From: Pictodentalium vernedei
Lineage: Eukaryota; Mollusca; Scaphopoda; Dentaliida; Dentaliidae
Direction of reading: 5' to 3'
Length of the DNA: 64,000 bases
Assembly (NCBI GenBank): GCA_031216915.1
Contig: CM062296.1
Span: 63,229,084 to 63,293,083 of the forward strand
The position numbers and the translations under genes were made by a program. Numbering within the stretch: position 1 is the stretch's first letter; every line of letters begins with the position of its first letter. This document shows, piece after piece, positions 9,616 to 19,703 of the stretch. The notes below the pieces were generated by a model, which searched no databases, had not been told where the DNA came from, and saw nothing but the letters and a program-made list of their open reading frames with translations.

Positions 9616-11424
9616 CAGTGTGGAGGGGCACAGAATGTAAAAACAGCATCAAATGGGAATGCCACAGAGAAACGAAACTTCCTTTACAGGACGCAAAACG
9701 GATAGGGAAAATGTTTTGTAAGTGGTAAGGGTATTCAAAAATCGAGGTCTTCACCCGTTTTGTACTGGCTAAGGAGATATACCTTAAAAGCTTAAAATTC
9801 ACGTTTTTCTGTGGATTTCTTCAAAAAATCTAGTAAGTTTCCAAGCACAATTGACCATTCGCAGGTTTTGGAGTGCCATTAGAAGTTGCATGGACAAAAT
9901 ATTCCGGTAACTATTTGTTAACCCTCCAGAGGCTACCACGCATACACATTTTGAGAAAATGTCTATTCTTGGGCACCCATAACACCCAATGTGTACCTGC
10001 GAGATAAACATAACCTCCTTCATTGGAAGTGTAATTCATCGAGGATCGTTTTCGTTAGTAATGAAGGTATTCACAAAACCAAGCATTAACCCGTTTAGTG
10101 CTGGTTAGAGAGATACCACTCAAAAAGTTGAAAATTCATGTTATCCGAGGATTTCTCTAAAAACATATCGTAGATTTTTTTCAAAAAAAAATTGGCCATT
10201 CTCAGATCTCAGTGTGACATTACAAGTTCCATGTACAAAATATTCCAGTAAGCATTTCTAAACCCTATGCAGGTTCTCAAACATCACAATTTTGATAAAA
10301 TGGGCTGTGTTTGCGTACCCACAACACCCAAAGTAAAGAGGGGAAGTAGAAGTCATGGAGAATTATTTTTGAGAGTAATAAGGTATTCAAACAAGAACCT
10401 TTAACCCGTTCTGGGCTGGATAAACCATGATACCCATCAAAAGCTTAAAATTCATGTTCTCCCCCGAATTTCTCAGAAAACATCTTGCAGATGTTTAGGA
10501 AAAATGGCCATTCGCAGTTGTTGGTGTGACATTACAATCAGGGACCAACCTGGGCATGCGCCAGTGCGTATTTGGTTCTGAAACATCAGGACCTGGCTCT
10601 TAAATCTCAGAAATAGGCTTCTCAGTTGGCGCGTAACTTCTCAGATCATATTTTGATATTCTTTCGATGGATAATCGAGAGAGATACTCTCACATATATT
10701 ATATATATGATTATCATTTATCATTGTTGTAGAGTGCTTAAGTTAATACTTCAAGTCTTAATTACCAAGCATTAATCTTCACTGTGGTTTCTGATCAAGT
10801 CTTGGCTGCCTAAATAGGCAGCCAAGACTTGATCAGAAACCACAGTGAAGATTAATGTTTGCTCTAGTGTACTAAATGAAAATATGATGAGAGCTATTAC
10901 ATACTTGCTGTGTGTGTTACAAACAGCCGTGTGACTCCGTAAATTGAAATCTGGCGCATGAATTGAAAAAATAGGCTCCGAGGCTAGAGCGTATTTTAAA
11001 TAGTCCTGATCGGTCCCTGTAATACAAGTTGCTTGGTAAAATGTTCCTGTTAGCACTTGTTAACTCTCTACAAGCTGCTAGACATCTATATTTTGGATAC
11101 ATTTGAGATAAAATGGACCATTTTCAAATAGCCACAGCACTCAGTGGGTATGTGTCAAACAAAACATAACTCCTTTTGTCGGTCATTAACCTGTCGGACA
11201 ACGATATTGATATTAACCCTCTCCACCATTAATGATGGTTTTTACCTAAACATTTTTTTATCAAAGTGAGTCATTTGAGACTACTCTACCCATCTTTTTC
11301 ATAACATCAAAAAGGGAACTTCAGTGAGACAGTTAAAAACAATTCATCAGACACTCTGGGGTCATGAAAAATCATGGAATCTCATCTGAAAAAGCCATGA
11401 TTCTCCAGAATCATAAAGTCTAGT
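9616..11424 (-). repeat. E-element 3, inverted, truncated, with hAT MITE inside
   Basis: On the minus strand it starts at 11424 with the same end as E1 and E2 and runs through units at about 10215 and 9880. It is cut at the SINE, so its 3' module is missing. It meets E4 head to head at 11424. Confidence 0.7.
10539..11019. mobile_element. hAT-like MITE (family D) with perfect central palindrome
   Basis: TIR CAGGGACCAACC / GGTCGGTCCCTG-type ends. Flanking 8-mers CATTACAA (10530-10537) and TAATACAA (11020-11027) match 6/8 and correspond to a site that is uninterrupted in the neighbouring 340-bp units, so the boundaries are secure. The centre holds a perfect 42-bp inverted repeat (10771-10812, 10815-10856) with a 2-nt loop. 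No transposase. Confidence 0.75.
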
Positions 11425-12029
11425 TAGTCCATGCAACTTGTAATGGCACACTAAGACCTGTGAATGGCCATTTTTTCTTGAAAGATGTTTTTAAAGAAAT
11501 CCAGGGAAACATGAATTTTTAAGCCTTTGATGGGTATCGCTGTTTAACCAGTCCAAAACGGGTCAAGGCTTGGTTTTTTTAATACCCTTATTACTTACAA
11601 AAATTTTCCTCGGTGAATTCCACTTCCAATAAAGGAAGTTATGTTTATTTTCCATCTACAGGTTGGGTACTACGGGTGGGGGGGGGGGGGGGTGAAAACA
11701 GCCTGTTTTATCAAAGTGTTGATATTTGAGAGCCTGTGGAGGGTTAACAAATGCATATCAGAATATTTTGTCCTTGCAGTCTGTAATGTCACACCAAGAC
11801 CTGCGAAGGACTAGTTTTTTCTCGAAAGTGTACTAGACATTTTTAGAGAAATCCACGTAAAACATGATTATTTAAGCATTTGAGGGAGTCACTCTTAAGC
11901 CAGTTCAAAACGGGTTAACACTTGGTTTTTTAATAACTTTATTACTTACAAAAATGGTGAATTTCACTTCCAACAGAGGAGATTATTTTTATTTCTCAGG
12001 TACACAGGGGGTGATGTGGATGCTCCAAA

Positions 12030-12596
12030 TAGAGCTGTAGGTTTTTAAATTTCTTGTTCGGTTTCGGTTTTGGTTTTTCAGGTGGAGTAAAACCTCGATT
12101 CGGTTCGGTTTTCGGTTTGTTCATGAGGCCAAGTAAAATTCAATAAAACTCATTCTTATGTCCGGAGTCATAACTGAATGGTAGTGAAATTGAGTGAAAC
12201 TCAACGAATGCCCGAAATAAACTATAATACATGAAGAATCAGGAAGGCCAATATAATAATTACCTAAATATACAGAACTTTTATTGTGCTTGGCCATTTT
12301 TCGAGGTCTGACACCCACACGCAACTTGAGGAAAGCTGCAAACACAACTAAACTGAAATGTCGGAAATTCACAGAATGTAGCCTTCCCAGAGTAGTGAGA
12401 GTACCCAGACACTGCCATTGGCAGTGTCTGGGTACTCTCACCACCCTGGAATGGCTACATTCTGTGAATTTCTGCAGCAAGAGAGTATTTAATAAAAAAC
12501 GAAAAACCTTAGATTACGGGATGTCGACGGTTTCGGTTTCGGTTTTTTTTAAAAAACTAAAAACCTCGGTTCGGTTTCGGTTAACCTACAGCTCTA
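12030..12596 (+). mobile_element. hAT-like MITE (family C), copy 1
   Basis: TIR TAGAGCTGTAGGTT at both ends and an 8-bp target duplication GCTCCAAA (12022-12029, 12597-12604), as expected for hAT elements. Subterminal zones are runs of GGTTTCGGTT-type repeats. The centre is a long hairpin around GTACCCAGACACTGCC. Length 567 bp, identical to copy 2. The ORFs on both strands are shadows of a non-coding element. It retains the uninterrupted TTAA (12489-12492) that is occupied in copy 3. Confidence 0.9.
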
Positions 12597-13539
12597 GCTC
12601 CAAAACGGCCCATGTTCTTAAAATTACGATGCTTGGCAGAGTGGAGAGAGTTAATAAATGCTCACCGGAATATTTTGTCCATGCAACTTGTAATGTCACA
12701 CCAAGTCCTGCGAATAGCCATTTTTTTCTGAAAGCCTACAAGATGTTTTCACAGAAATCCACAGATATTTCAAGATTTTAATGGGGATCTCTCTTTAACC
12801 TGTCCAAATGGGTTAAGGCTTCGACTTTTGAATACCCGTACCACTTACAAAAATGTTTCCCATGAATTTTGTGTCCAAAAACAGTCCATTTTATCACAAT
12901 TTTTACGTTTGGCAACCCGGGGTGGGTTAGCTAATGCTAACCGGAATATTTTGTCCATGCAACTTGTAATGTCACACCAAGACCTGGGAGTGACCAATTT
13001 TTCTAGAAAATCTACAAGACACGTTTATAGAAATCCACGGAAAACATGAATTTTTGAGCTTTTGGAGGGTATTGTTGTTTAACCAGCCCAAAGCGGGTTA
13101 ACGCTTTGTTTTCTTGAACACCCTTATTACAAAAAAAAAATGATCCTCGGTGAATCCCACTTCCAATAAAGGAAGTGATGTTTATCTCTTGTGTATCGTT
13201 TGGGTGCTGTGAGGGCCCATTTCACCAGAATTTCGATGTTTGGCAGTCTGGGGAGGGTGCCCATATGCATTGCCTAATATGTCTTGTGTATCAATGGTCG
13301 TGTCACAGGCACGTTCAACAATGATGAATGTTTAAAAAAAATATGCAAGCCGTGTTTCGAGAAAGTGACTATAAACCTTAATTTTGACCGTTTTTTGCCA
13401 ATTCTGGCGAAAAAAAGGTTAAATCGAAAATTCCGCTTCGGAACATTTTTAGATTTTGTGTGTAAAATTTTATGAAAATCGATTCAAAATGGCTTCTGAA
13501 TCGTACGGACAATATGTGTAAAAGAACAAAAATAATAAT

Positions 13540-13793
13540 AATAATAAACCGTAGAAAAACAATAGTCTTTTCCAGAGGGAAAAGCCTAAAAGAAAAATAT
13601 AATAATAATAATCTGTAGAAATGCAATAGTCTTTTCCAGATGGAAAAGCCTAATAATCCGTTGAGAAACAGCAGTCTTTTTCAGAGGGAAAAGCCTAGTC
13701 CCCCCCCCCCCCCCCCCCCCCCCCTCCAAAAAAAAAATAATAAAAAATCCGTAGAAAAACAATAGTCTTTTCCAGAGGGAAAAGCCTATAAAA
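13540..13793 (+). repeat. Tandem copies of the E-element 3' end
   Basis: Four repeats of a roughly 50-bp unit, CCGTAGAAAAACAATAGTC then CTTTTCCAGAGGGAAAAGCC, with variable (ATA)n, poly-C (13700-13724) and poly-A between. The hairpin CTTTTCC-AGA-GGGAAAAG is in each. Confidence 0.75.
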
Positions 13794-14369
13794 AGGACGT
13801 CCTTCTCTTGGCCGACGTGTTCGAAAATTATCAAAAGGTCTGTCTCGCACGTTATGATCTATATCCCGTTTGGTATTACACGGCTCCCGGACTGGCTTGG
13901 TATGCTCTGTTGAAGACGACCAAAATCCATTTGGAATTATTATCCAGTGTGGACATGCTGTGAGACGCGGAGTGTTACGACATTTCACACGGAAGTAGAA
14001 TTCGATTTGAATGAACAGAGTAAATAGATAGCATATTTAGATGCTAATAATTTATATGGTTGGGCCATGAGTCATCTGTTACCGACGGGAAATGTTAAAT
14101 GGGTCAAGAAATGCGAAGAGATGGAAAACTACCAGAGGTGGATTTAGATTACCCAGAGTAATTCCACGATGAGCACAATGATTATCCGTTGGCACCCGAA
14201 CAACTGGAAGTCAACAGTAATTCTAAATTTAAACGACAGATGTAAATACAGTCTACTGTGGAATTCTGAAATTCTACATAGATTATGGCATGAACTTAGT
14301 CGACATCCATCGCATCATCTGATTCGACGAGAGTCCCTGTATTAAGACATACATACACACCTGGGACAC
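13794..14369 (+). pseudogene. Polinton-like DNA polymerase B, palm region (copy A, part 5)
   Basis: Reads DVLLLADVFE at once after the repeat block, then YYTAPGLAWY and further on YLDANNLYGWAMS, which carries the palm motif A Asp and Tyr. Downstream DEHNDYPLAPE and a MNLVDIH stretch occur before the Tc1 element. Several stops and frame changes. This is the best-preserved catalytic part. Confidence 0.75.
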
Positions 14370-14431
14370 AATTAAGCACCCCCTGAAATGTTTCACGACA
14401 GTGGCGTATTGCTGTTATTGATTATTATGTT

Positions 14432-14683
14432 TTAACCCTTTACCTAACCTGAAAAGCAGACGACATTTGCAAAAATAATTCTTGAATAACTAATTTTTTT
14501 TATTTTTTGTCTCAAAAACATAGGTTATGACCCCTCGTTGGAACGAGCTCAACGAGCTCGTTCCAACGAGGGGTCATAACCTATGTTTTTGAGACAAAAA
14601 ATGAAAAAAATAATAAAAATTAATTGGCGATTTTTGAGAATAGCGCTGGCCGATTTTGGCCGTTACGTTAGGTAAAGGGTTAA
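14432..14683 (-). mobile_element. TTAA MITE, subfamily A, copy A2 (inside Tc1)
   Basis: TTAA on both sides, R arm left, L arm right. Well-preserved hairpin with the CGTTGG / CCAACG step. Inserted between the Tc1 left TIR and its transposase. Confidence 0.95.
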
Positions 14684-14865
14684 TGGGTGCTATGTCTTGC
14701 AGTACCTTTTATCCCGTGAAACATGATGTTTCTGGCTGAAAGCGCACCTCAAACAAATCCCATTGTCCACCTGAAGCATGCTTCCCACGAATGTCGCAAA
14801 ACACACATGCAATACCTGAGTATAACACAAGAAAATTTATCACCTCTTTTGACAACAAATGTTGA

Positions 14866-15945
14866 TATGGCACGGAGGAGACTGCCAGTGACAGTAAGAT
14901 GGCAAATCGTTGGTATACATACAGCAGGCATGTCATTCAAAGCTATTGGAAGGCAACTTGGCCATAGTCATTCTGTCATCAACAGACCTGTCCGAAAACA
15001 TCAACAAACCAACGATGTTAAGGACCGACCAATGCCTGGACAATCCCAAAAGACCACTCCGTGGGAAAATCCGAGGCTGGCATCCCTCGTTAGGCGTGAA
15101 CAAAGTAAGATTAGTTTATCAGCTTATCGAAAAGTCTTAAATATTCTTGTACAGTCTGGCGATATTTCTGACTAAAAGAATTATTCAGTGAATATTATGC
15201 CCTCAAGCCTTTCATGCTCAAGTCTTTTCGGCCGTCTTGCAATTTACCATTTTGTGAAATTGTTAATTCTAAGTTGTTGGATATGAGGTCCTGAAGGATC
15301 AGCAAGCGTCCATCTCTGTCCGATCAGCATCAAAGACGTTTGGAGTGGTGTAAGGCACGACAACACTGAAATCTCAGGACGTGGCGAATAGTCAATTGGT
15401 TCCTGCTTCACGTCACAGATGGTTCCATGAGAGTGTGGCGGCACATAAATACTGCTTGCGTGCCCAGTAATATCACATCTACTGTTCCTTATGGTGGAGG
15501 ATCAGTAATGATCTGGGGATGCCTCTCTCATGATTGTAAATTTGATATGGTGACTGTACGTGGGAATCTCAATGGTCATCAGTGCTTCAGGGACATTTTC
15601 AATCCAGTTGTCGTGTCTCATGTTGACAACCACCCGTTGGCTACTCGCCCTGTATTCATAGACGACAATGCCAGGCAATATCGTTCCCATGCTCTGAGGA
15701 CATTCCTTCAGAACAAGGCTATTACAACACTACCTTGGCCTGCAATGGGCCCCGATTTGAATCCCTTAGAACACATCTGAGACTTTCTCTGATGTTGTCT
15801 GCAAGCAAGGGATCCGCCTGTACAAAATTTGCCAGATTTGGAAGCTGCATTGCATGAGGAGTCCCGTATCAGAAGGCTCACTGGTAGCATTAGGATGAGG
15901 GTTCAAGCTATCATCTGGGTACGTGGCGGATACACTTGCTACTGA
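14866..15945 (+). pseudogene. Tc1-like transposase (degenerate)
   Basis: Begins MARRRLPVTVRW with an N-terminal helix-turn-helix (IGRQLGHSHSVI). The catalytic part has TDGS for the first Asp region, GGGSVMIWGC, then FIDDNARQYRS with the second Asp, and GPDLNPLEH with the third acidic residue, the order of a Tc1 DDE domain. It spans about 360 codons (near normal), but there is a frameshift around 15170-15420 and a stop in place of the Trp after the PLEH motif. DNA cut-and-paste transposition is its family role; this copy is dead. Confidence 0.8.
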
Positions 15946-16247
15946 CGCCCGACACTCCTATTGTGTTCAGGAGAGCACACGTTACATCTTTTTTCTGTAA
16001 TTACCGGAATCATGGACCGTTCCAGCACCATACATGCCGAGAGAATATTTTTCAATCAAAAGCATTTGTGGCAGATATGTGTAATTCGTGCCATTAAAAT
16101 ACTGCATATTTTCAAAGTTGTGTTGTCTTTCATTTGTCAATAGACCATTTTTTCCTCAAACAATCACCTTTGGCCATCTGAAATATAGCATGAAAGTAAT
16201 GACAGTTTGTATTCACACCACTGTGAAAAAACAGGGGGTACTTAATT

Positions 16248-16758
16248 AAATTCTAGGTGTAGAGATCTGAACATAAATTTGAAAACGCGGGCTGAGACCG
16301 AATTCGAGAAAGATTTTTGCAAACTCATGAGCCATTGCATGTACGGAAAATGGATGGAAAACATAAGGAACATTATAGCCATTCGTATCATCAAGTCGGA
16401 GCGGCAGACTTGAAAATACTATGCGAAACACAATTACAAACATCGATCCACCTTCGTCGACAATCAAGCAGCCGCGCACATGAAAAAGATACATTCGAAG
16501 TTTGTAAAACCGTTTTACTTGGGAACGTGCATCTTAGACATCAGCAAGCACTTGCTGTATCGATCTCAATACGAATGCATCACGAGGAAATATGACTCTT
16601 CGAAAGCCAAACTGTTGTTCACCAACATGGATAGTAGAGCTTATAAGATAGAGACCGAAGATTTTTTATGGGGCATAACTCCGAACGCCGGTGCGTGGTT
16701 CGACTTGAGCAACTATCCCATCGAACCCAAATCTAACATTCTGTCGGGTGTGAATAAG
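16248..16758 (+). pseudogene. Polinton-like DNA polymerase B, C-terminal palm (copy A, part 6)
   Basis: Picks up right after the Tc1 element: a FEKDF stretch and MYGKWMENI, then AAAHMKK, then LLFTNMDS, the place where type B polymerases have the two-Asp motif C (here the first Asp is Asn). Ends VNK at 16758, where the repeat array begins. The 3' 240 bp (16519-16758) are duplicated at 17200-17433 with roughly 93% identity by eye. Confidence 0.75.
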
Positions 16759-17199
16759 TCTCAAAAATGTGACGATCATGGTATAAACAAAATATACCCA
16801 AAGTAGCTTGGTGTACCAAATGTTCACCACTCGTGGTGAAGTGGTGTTAACTGCGCGCCAAAGGCTCGCGGTTAACAGCACTTCACCTCTCGTGGTAAAC
16901 ATTTGATACACCAAGCTACTATGGGTATATTCTATATATATTGTGCACCGAAGGCACGCGGTTAACACCACTTCACCACCCGTGGTGAACATTTGGTACA
17001 CCAAGCTGCTATGGGTATATTATATATCTATAGCACGCCAAAGGCTCGCGGTTAACACCAACTCACTACTCGTGGTGAACATATGGTACATCAAGCTACT
17101 ATGGATATATTCTATATATATAATGCGCCAAAGACTCGCGGTTAACACCACTTCACCACTCGTGGTGAACATTTGGTACACCAAGCTGCTATGGGTATG
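16759..17199. repeat. Palindrome plus tandem array of about 88-bp units
   Basis: One inverted unit (16799-16860) joined to four direct units (from 16861, ending with CCAAGCTACTATGGGTATAT-type sequence). Each unit carries GCTCGCGGTTAACACCACTT and CGTGGTGAACATTTGG, itself with a short CACCAC/GTGGTG stem. Sits inside the polymerase reading frame. Confidence 0.85.
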
Positions 17200-17577
17200 T
17201 TGGGAACGTGCATCTTAGACATCAGCAAGTACTTGGTATATCGATCTCATAACGAATGCATCACGAGGACATATGACTGTTCGAAAGCCAATCTGTTGTT
17301 CACCAACATGAATAGTTGAGCTTACAAGACAAAAGATTTTTAATGAGGCAGAACTCCGAACGCCGGTGCGTGGTTCGACTTGGGCAACTATCCCATCGAT
17401 CCCAAACCTAACATTCTGTCGGGCGTGAATAAGAACGTGGTGGGGAAATGTAAGGATGAGATGGGAGGAAGACATATTCGTTTGTTTGAAATCGAAACAA
17501 CCATATACTTACTTCTAAGATGGGAAGGTGAACAAGATTTGCGAAGTGATTGGCCCTACGTAGGTAAATATCACTAA
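17200..17577 (+). pseudogene. Polinton-like DNA polymerase B, duplicated palm and continuation (copy A, part 7)
   Basis: 17200-17433 repeats 16519-16758 (now with a stop after the motif C region). It then continues with KDEMGGRHI, which is the family continuation missing from the first copy. So the gene resumes here. Reading is lost by about 17540. Confidence 0.7.
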
Positions 17578-17579
17578 TA

Positions 17580-17850
17580 TAACTAAAACAAGAACACAAG
17601 GACAAAGGCGTATCGTTTGAGACAAGTGTGGGGCAGTTTGCGTATTTCCTCTGATCTGATGTATGTTGCGGCTGTATGCCAAATAGCATAGAGCATTTAT
17701 TCCTTCTTAGTTGTAAGATGTATGAGAAGGAGTAGATGACACATTTCAACGACAGTATTTGTATGCAGCATCTACACCCTAATTCCTCAAGTGCAAGCAT
17801 TATAAAATATTACCAATACCGCTACAACTGGAGGAAACATAATTTCTTCA
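17580..17850 (+). pseudogene. Possible LINE C-terminal fragment
   Basis: A short reading with two Cys, then IEHLFLLSC and MYEKE resembles the Cys/His tail of some non-LTR reverse transcriptases. One stop. Weak, based on spacing of few residues. Confidence 0.25.
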
Positions 17851-18132
17851 TACCTACCTTTTTCTGAAAGTTGCTCAGTATTTCTAAATGCCTTCATTAC
17901 TTTGACATTGCAGGTGATCTTTTCTGGCTTTATCATTTTCTAATTTTGAACAAATTCATATATTCATAGTTTTTGTTTTGGGATCGATTAACTGAGTCTT
18001 GGTCGATTTATGTGTTTAATAACTACCTTCACAAAGAAAATGAAAACTATAAAATGAATAAATAACGTGGGAGTGATGTTGCCTGCTCATTCTCACACCT
18101 CATTCACAAATTGTTCTAATATAGCAGCTAAA
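17851..18132. other. Unassigned non-coding stretch
   Basis: AT-rich, no recognised repeat or coding sequence. If the FN3 exon is real, this would be intron on the minus strand. Confidence 0.3.
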
Positions 18133-18138
18133 ACTTAC

Positions 18139-18671
18139 CCCAAACTCCTTTTCTTGTTTTAGCGTTCTCGTTGCAACAGCGCTTCTCAAACAATAGCGGC
18201 AGCTTGAGCTTTGCAGGACATCCATCGTGAATTTTAGTCGACATTTTTCTAATCTGTTGAGCAATAGAGTTCTTTGTTGTAATATTCTCGCTGATCTTGC
18301 TGTATGGCCCTTCTTCGCCATCATCTGTTATTGCTCTAACTTTAAACTGAAAAACTGTGTTGCTTTTTAGCTCTGAGATCTCAATTTCTGTACGCTTTCC
18401 TACCGTTGTTTTGCCTGTCCATTGCTTATCTCCTACCATTCTATATCTCACCTCATAGTTAACTATGTGTCCTACTCCCTCTTCCGGATCCGCCCAAAAA
18501 ATAGTTATAGCACTTGAGGTGATATGTTGTGCCATCGGTATTCCTGGTTCAAAAGGCGATCGCCATGAACCAACATTTTTCTTTGTTTGTATCATATCAG
18601 TCGGCAGACGGATCTTCTTTCTCTTCAGAAAGTACACGTACTTTAAAAACAATATTTTGAAGCTCGGCAGC
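18139..18671 (-). CDS. Fibronectin type III domain exon (partial gene)
   Basis: Minus-strand reading contains a whole FN3-like fold: PGIP start, ITIFWADP, YEVRYRMVGDKQW, TEIEISELKSN, VFQFKVRAITDDGEEGPYS and a terminal strand, about residues 60-150 of the open frame. A Lys/Cys-rich tail follows (LFEKRCCNENAK). It ends at a good splice donor, GGG|GTAAGT (intron starts 18138). A candidate acceptor TTCTTCTCATTCAG lies at about 18672, but the frame directly after it differs from the FN3 frame, so the 5' limit is uncertain or a frameshift exists. FN3 domains mediate protein-protein contact; the parent gene cannot be named. No other exon was found in the window. Confidence 0.55.
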
Positions 18672-18739
18672 CTGAATGAGAAGAACATGTAGATTAGGTG
18701 GAAGCGAGCGTTCAATAGTATTGATGCCATATTAGCTTT

Positions 18740-19045
18740 CTACAGTACGGCCGACTTGGTGTGGTCGCTTTACACGAGTGGGCAATATTGCCACGGACGC
18801 AATAATATTATATTCTAAACACTAATTATAGGAATAATCATCAATTATGTAATTACTGAAGCACCCCGTACATCCCGGTGCTTTATTAATTAAAATTTTG
18901 CTGCTGATGATTTTTATTACCTGGTAAATTCGTGCGTGGATATCACTGCCCATGCATAGAATACGACCAGTCCACGGCGGCTATACTGTACATTTTTATT
19001 TTAATGACATTTTGGAGTGGTACAATCAATGAACAAAAGGCCCAA
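18740..19045. other. Unassigned stretch before LINE 3' end
   Basis: No recognised feature. Confidence 0.3.
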
Positions 19046-19169
19046 GAATAATAATAATTGATTTTGTAAAAGCGTAAAACCACGAAGAGTGCCCTAAAAC
19101 ACTTCACAGAAATAAAATACAATTTTCTGAAAATAAAGAGTCACGTGTTTCAGTTTCCTCTGGGGAGGT

Positions 19170-19643
19170 TCAGGAGAATGCTTCAGTAAATAGGAAAGTT
19201 TTAAGATTTCTTTTGAAGATGTTGATAGTTTCTGAATTTCTGACACTAATAGGCAACGCATTCCACAATCTTGGACCCACGGTGGAGAACACACGATCAT
19301 TAGCCAGATTAGATCTGCTAAAAGGTATGACTAGTTGAATTTGATCTTTAGATCTCAGACTGCGTGATGGAGTGTATACAGTGATGTGCTCTTGCAGGTA
19401 AACTGGAGCCAGTTTGTGGATACATTTGAATACTAAGATCAATATTTTGAAATTAATTCTCTGTTTAACTGGAAGCCAATGTAATTGTCTTAAAACAGGT
19501 GTTATGTGTTCAGAGCATTTGGTACCAGTAATTATCCTAGCAGCAATATTCTGAACTTTTTGAAGCTTCTGAATCAAATACTGCGGCAGCCCCACTAACA
19601 CTGAATTACAATAGTCTAGTTGTGAGGTGATGAAGGAATGCAC
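19170..19643 (-). pseudogene. LINE C-terminal domain
   Basis: 157 open codons: [46 protein letters not shown] and PRLWNALP, the conserved tail of the L2/CR1/Jockey group of LINE ORF2 proteins. In a different frame from the RT, so a frameshift separates them. Confidence 0.8.
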
Positions 19644-19703
19644 AAGTTTTTCAAGTGCTGACTGGTTAAGATAAGTTCTCAGTCTTCCAATATTCCGAAG
19701 CTG

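Larger units (their letters stand above)
4189..13793. mobile_element. 9.6 kb composite repeat block inserted in the polymerase
   Basis: Four units of one repeat family (E1 and E2 direct, E3 inverted, E4 direct), a short direct duplication, a SINE and two hAT MITEs, all lying between two adjacent polymerase motifs. Nothing inside looks like a gene. ORFs in it are products of the repeat. Confidence 0.75.
11425..13793 (+). repeat. E-element 4, interrupted by a hAT MITE
   Basis: Begins inside a unit (no 5' module), landmarks near 11435, 11778, 12684 and 12960, then the 3' module (about 13270 on). The hAT MITE at 12030-12596 explains the long gap between units. Confidence 0.7.
14370..16247 (+). 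mobile_element. Tc1-like transposon 1 inserted in the polymerase
   Basis: Inverted ends AATTAAGYACCCCCTG (14370-14385 and 16232-16247), with TTTCAC...CAGTGG just inside. About 1.6 kb without the MITE at 14432-14683. It carries one Tc1 transposase pseudogene. The polymerase reading resumes immediately on its right side, which proves the insertion. The exact TA duplication is blurred. Confidence 0.8.
979..17577 (+). mobile_element. Polinton/Maverick-like element remnant, copy A (fragmented)
   Basis: Seven fragments with type B DNA polymerase motifs occur in the correct N-to-C order on the + strand: 979-1345, 2055-2460, 2713-3404, 4011-4188, 13794-14369, 16248-16758 and 17200-17577. The DNA between them is repeat or transposon sequence. 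The motif set (N-terminal YFRS/GSNW region, Cys-His region, FHNLSGY, DVLLLAD, DANNLYGW, KDEMGG) is typical of the protein-primed polymerases of Polintons and related virus-like elements. No integrase, ATPase or capsid gene was found, nor element termini. All fragments carry stops or frameshifts, so the element is dead. Confidence 0.75.

Noticed and set aside
9218..9802. 194-codon minus-strand ORF
   Set aside because: Runs through a SINE and an E repeat; its translation recurs at every SINE copy.
12121..12781. Overlapping 119- and 165-codon ORFs on both strands (again at 34761-35190 and 46658-47045)
   Set aside because: All are within the hAT-C MITE, which is non-coding with TIRs and a hairpin; both strands are open by composition.
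4189..13793. Helitron origin of the E family (hairpin near the 3' end, CTAA-like end)
   Set aside because: No consistent 5'-TC / CTRR-3' ends, ends look like weak inverted repeats, and no AT-target evidence.
16799..17199. CRISPR-like repeat array
   Set aside because: Units are contiguous, about 88 bp, without unique spacers, in a eukaryotic context.
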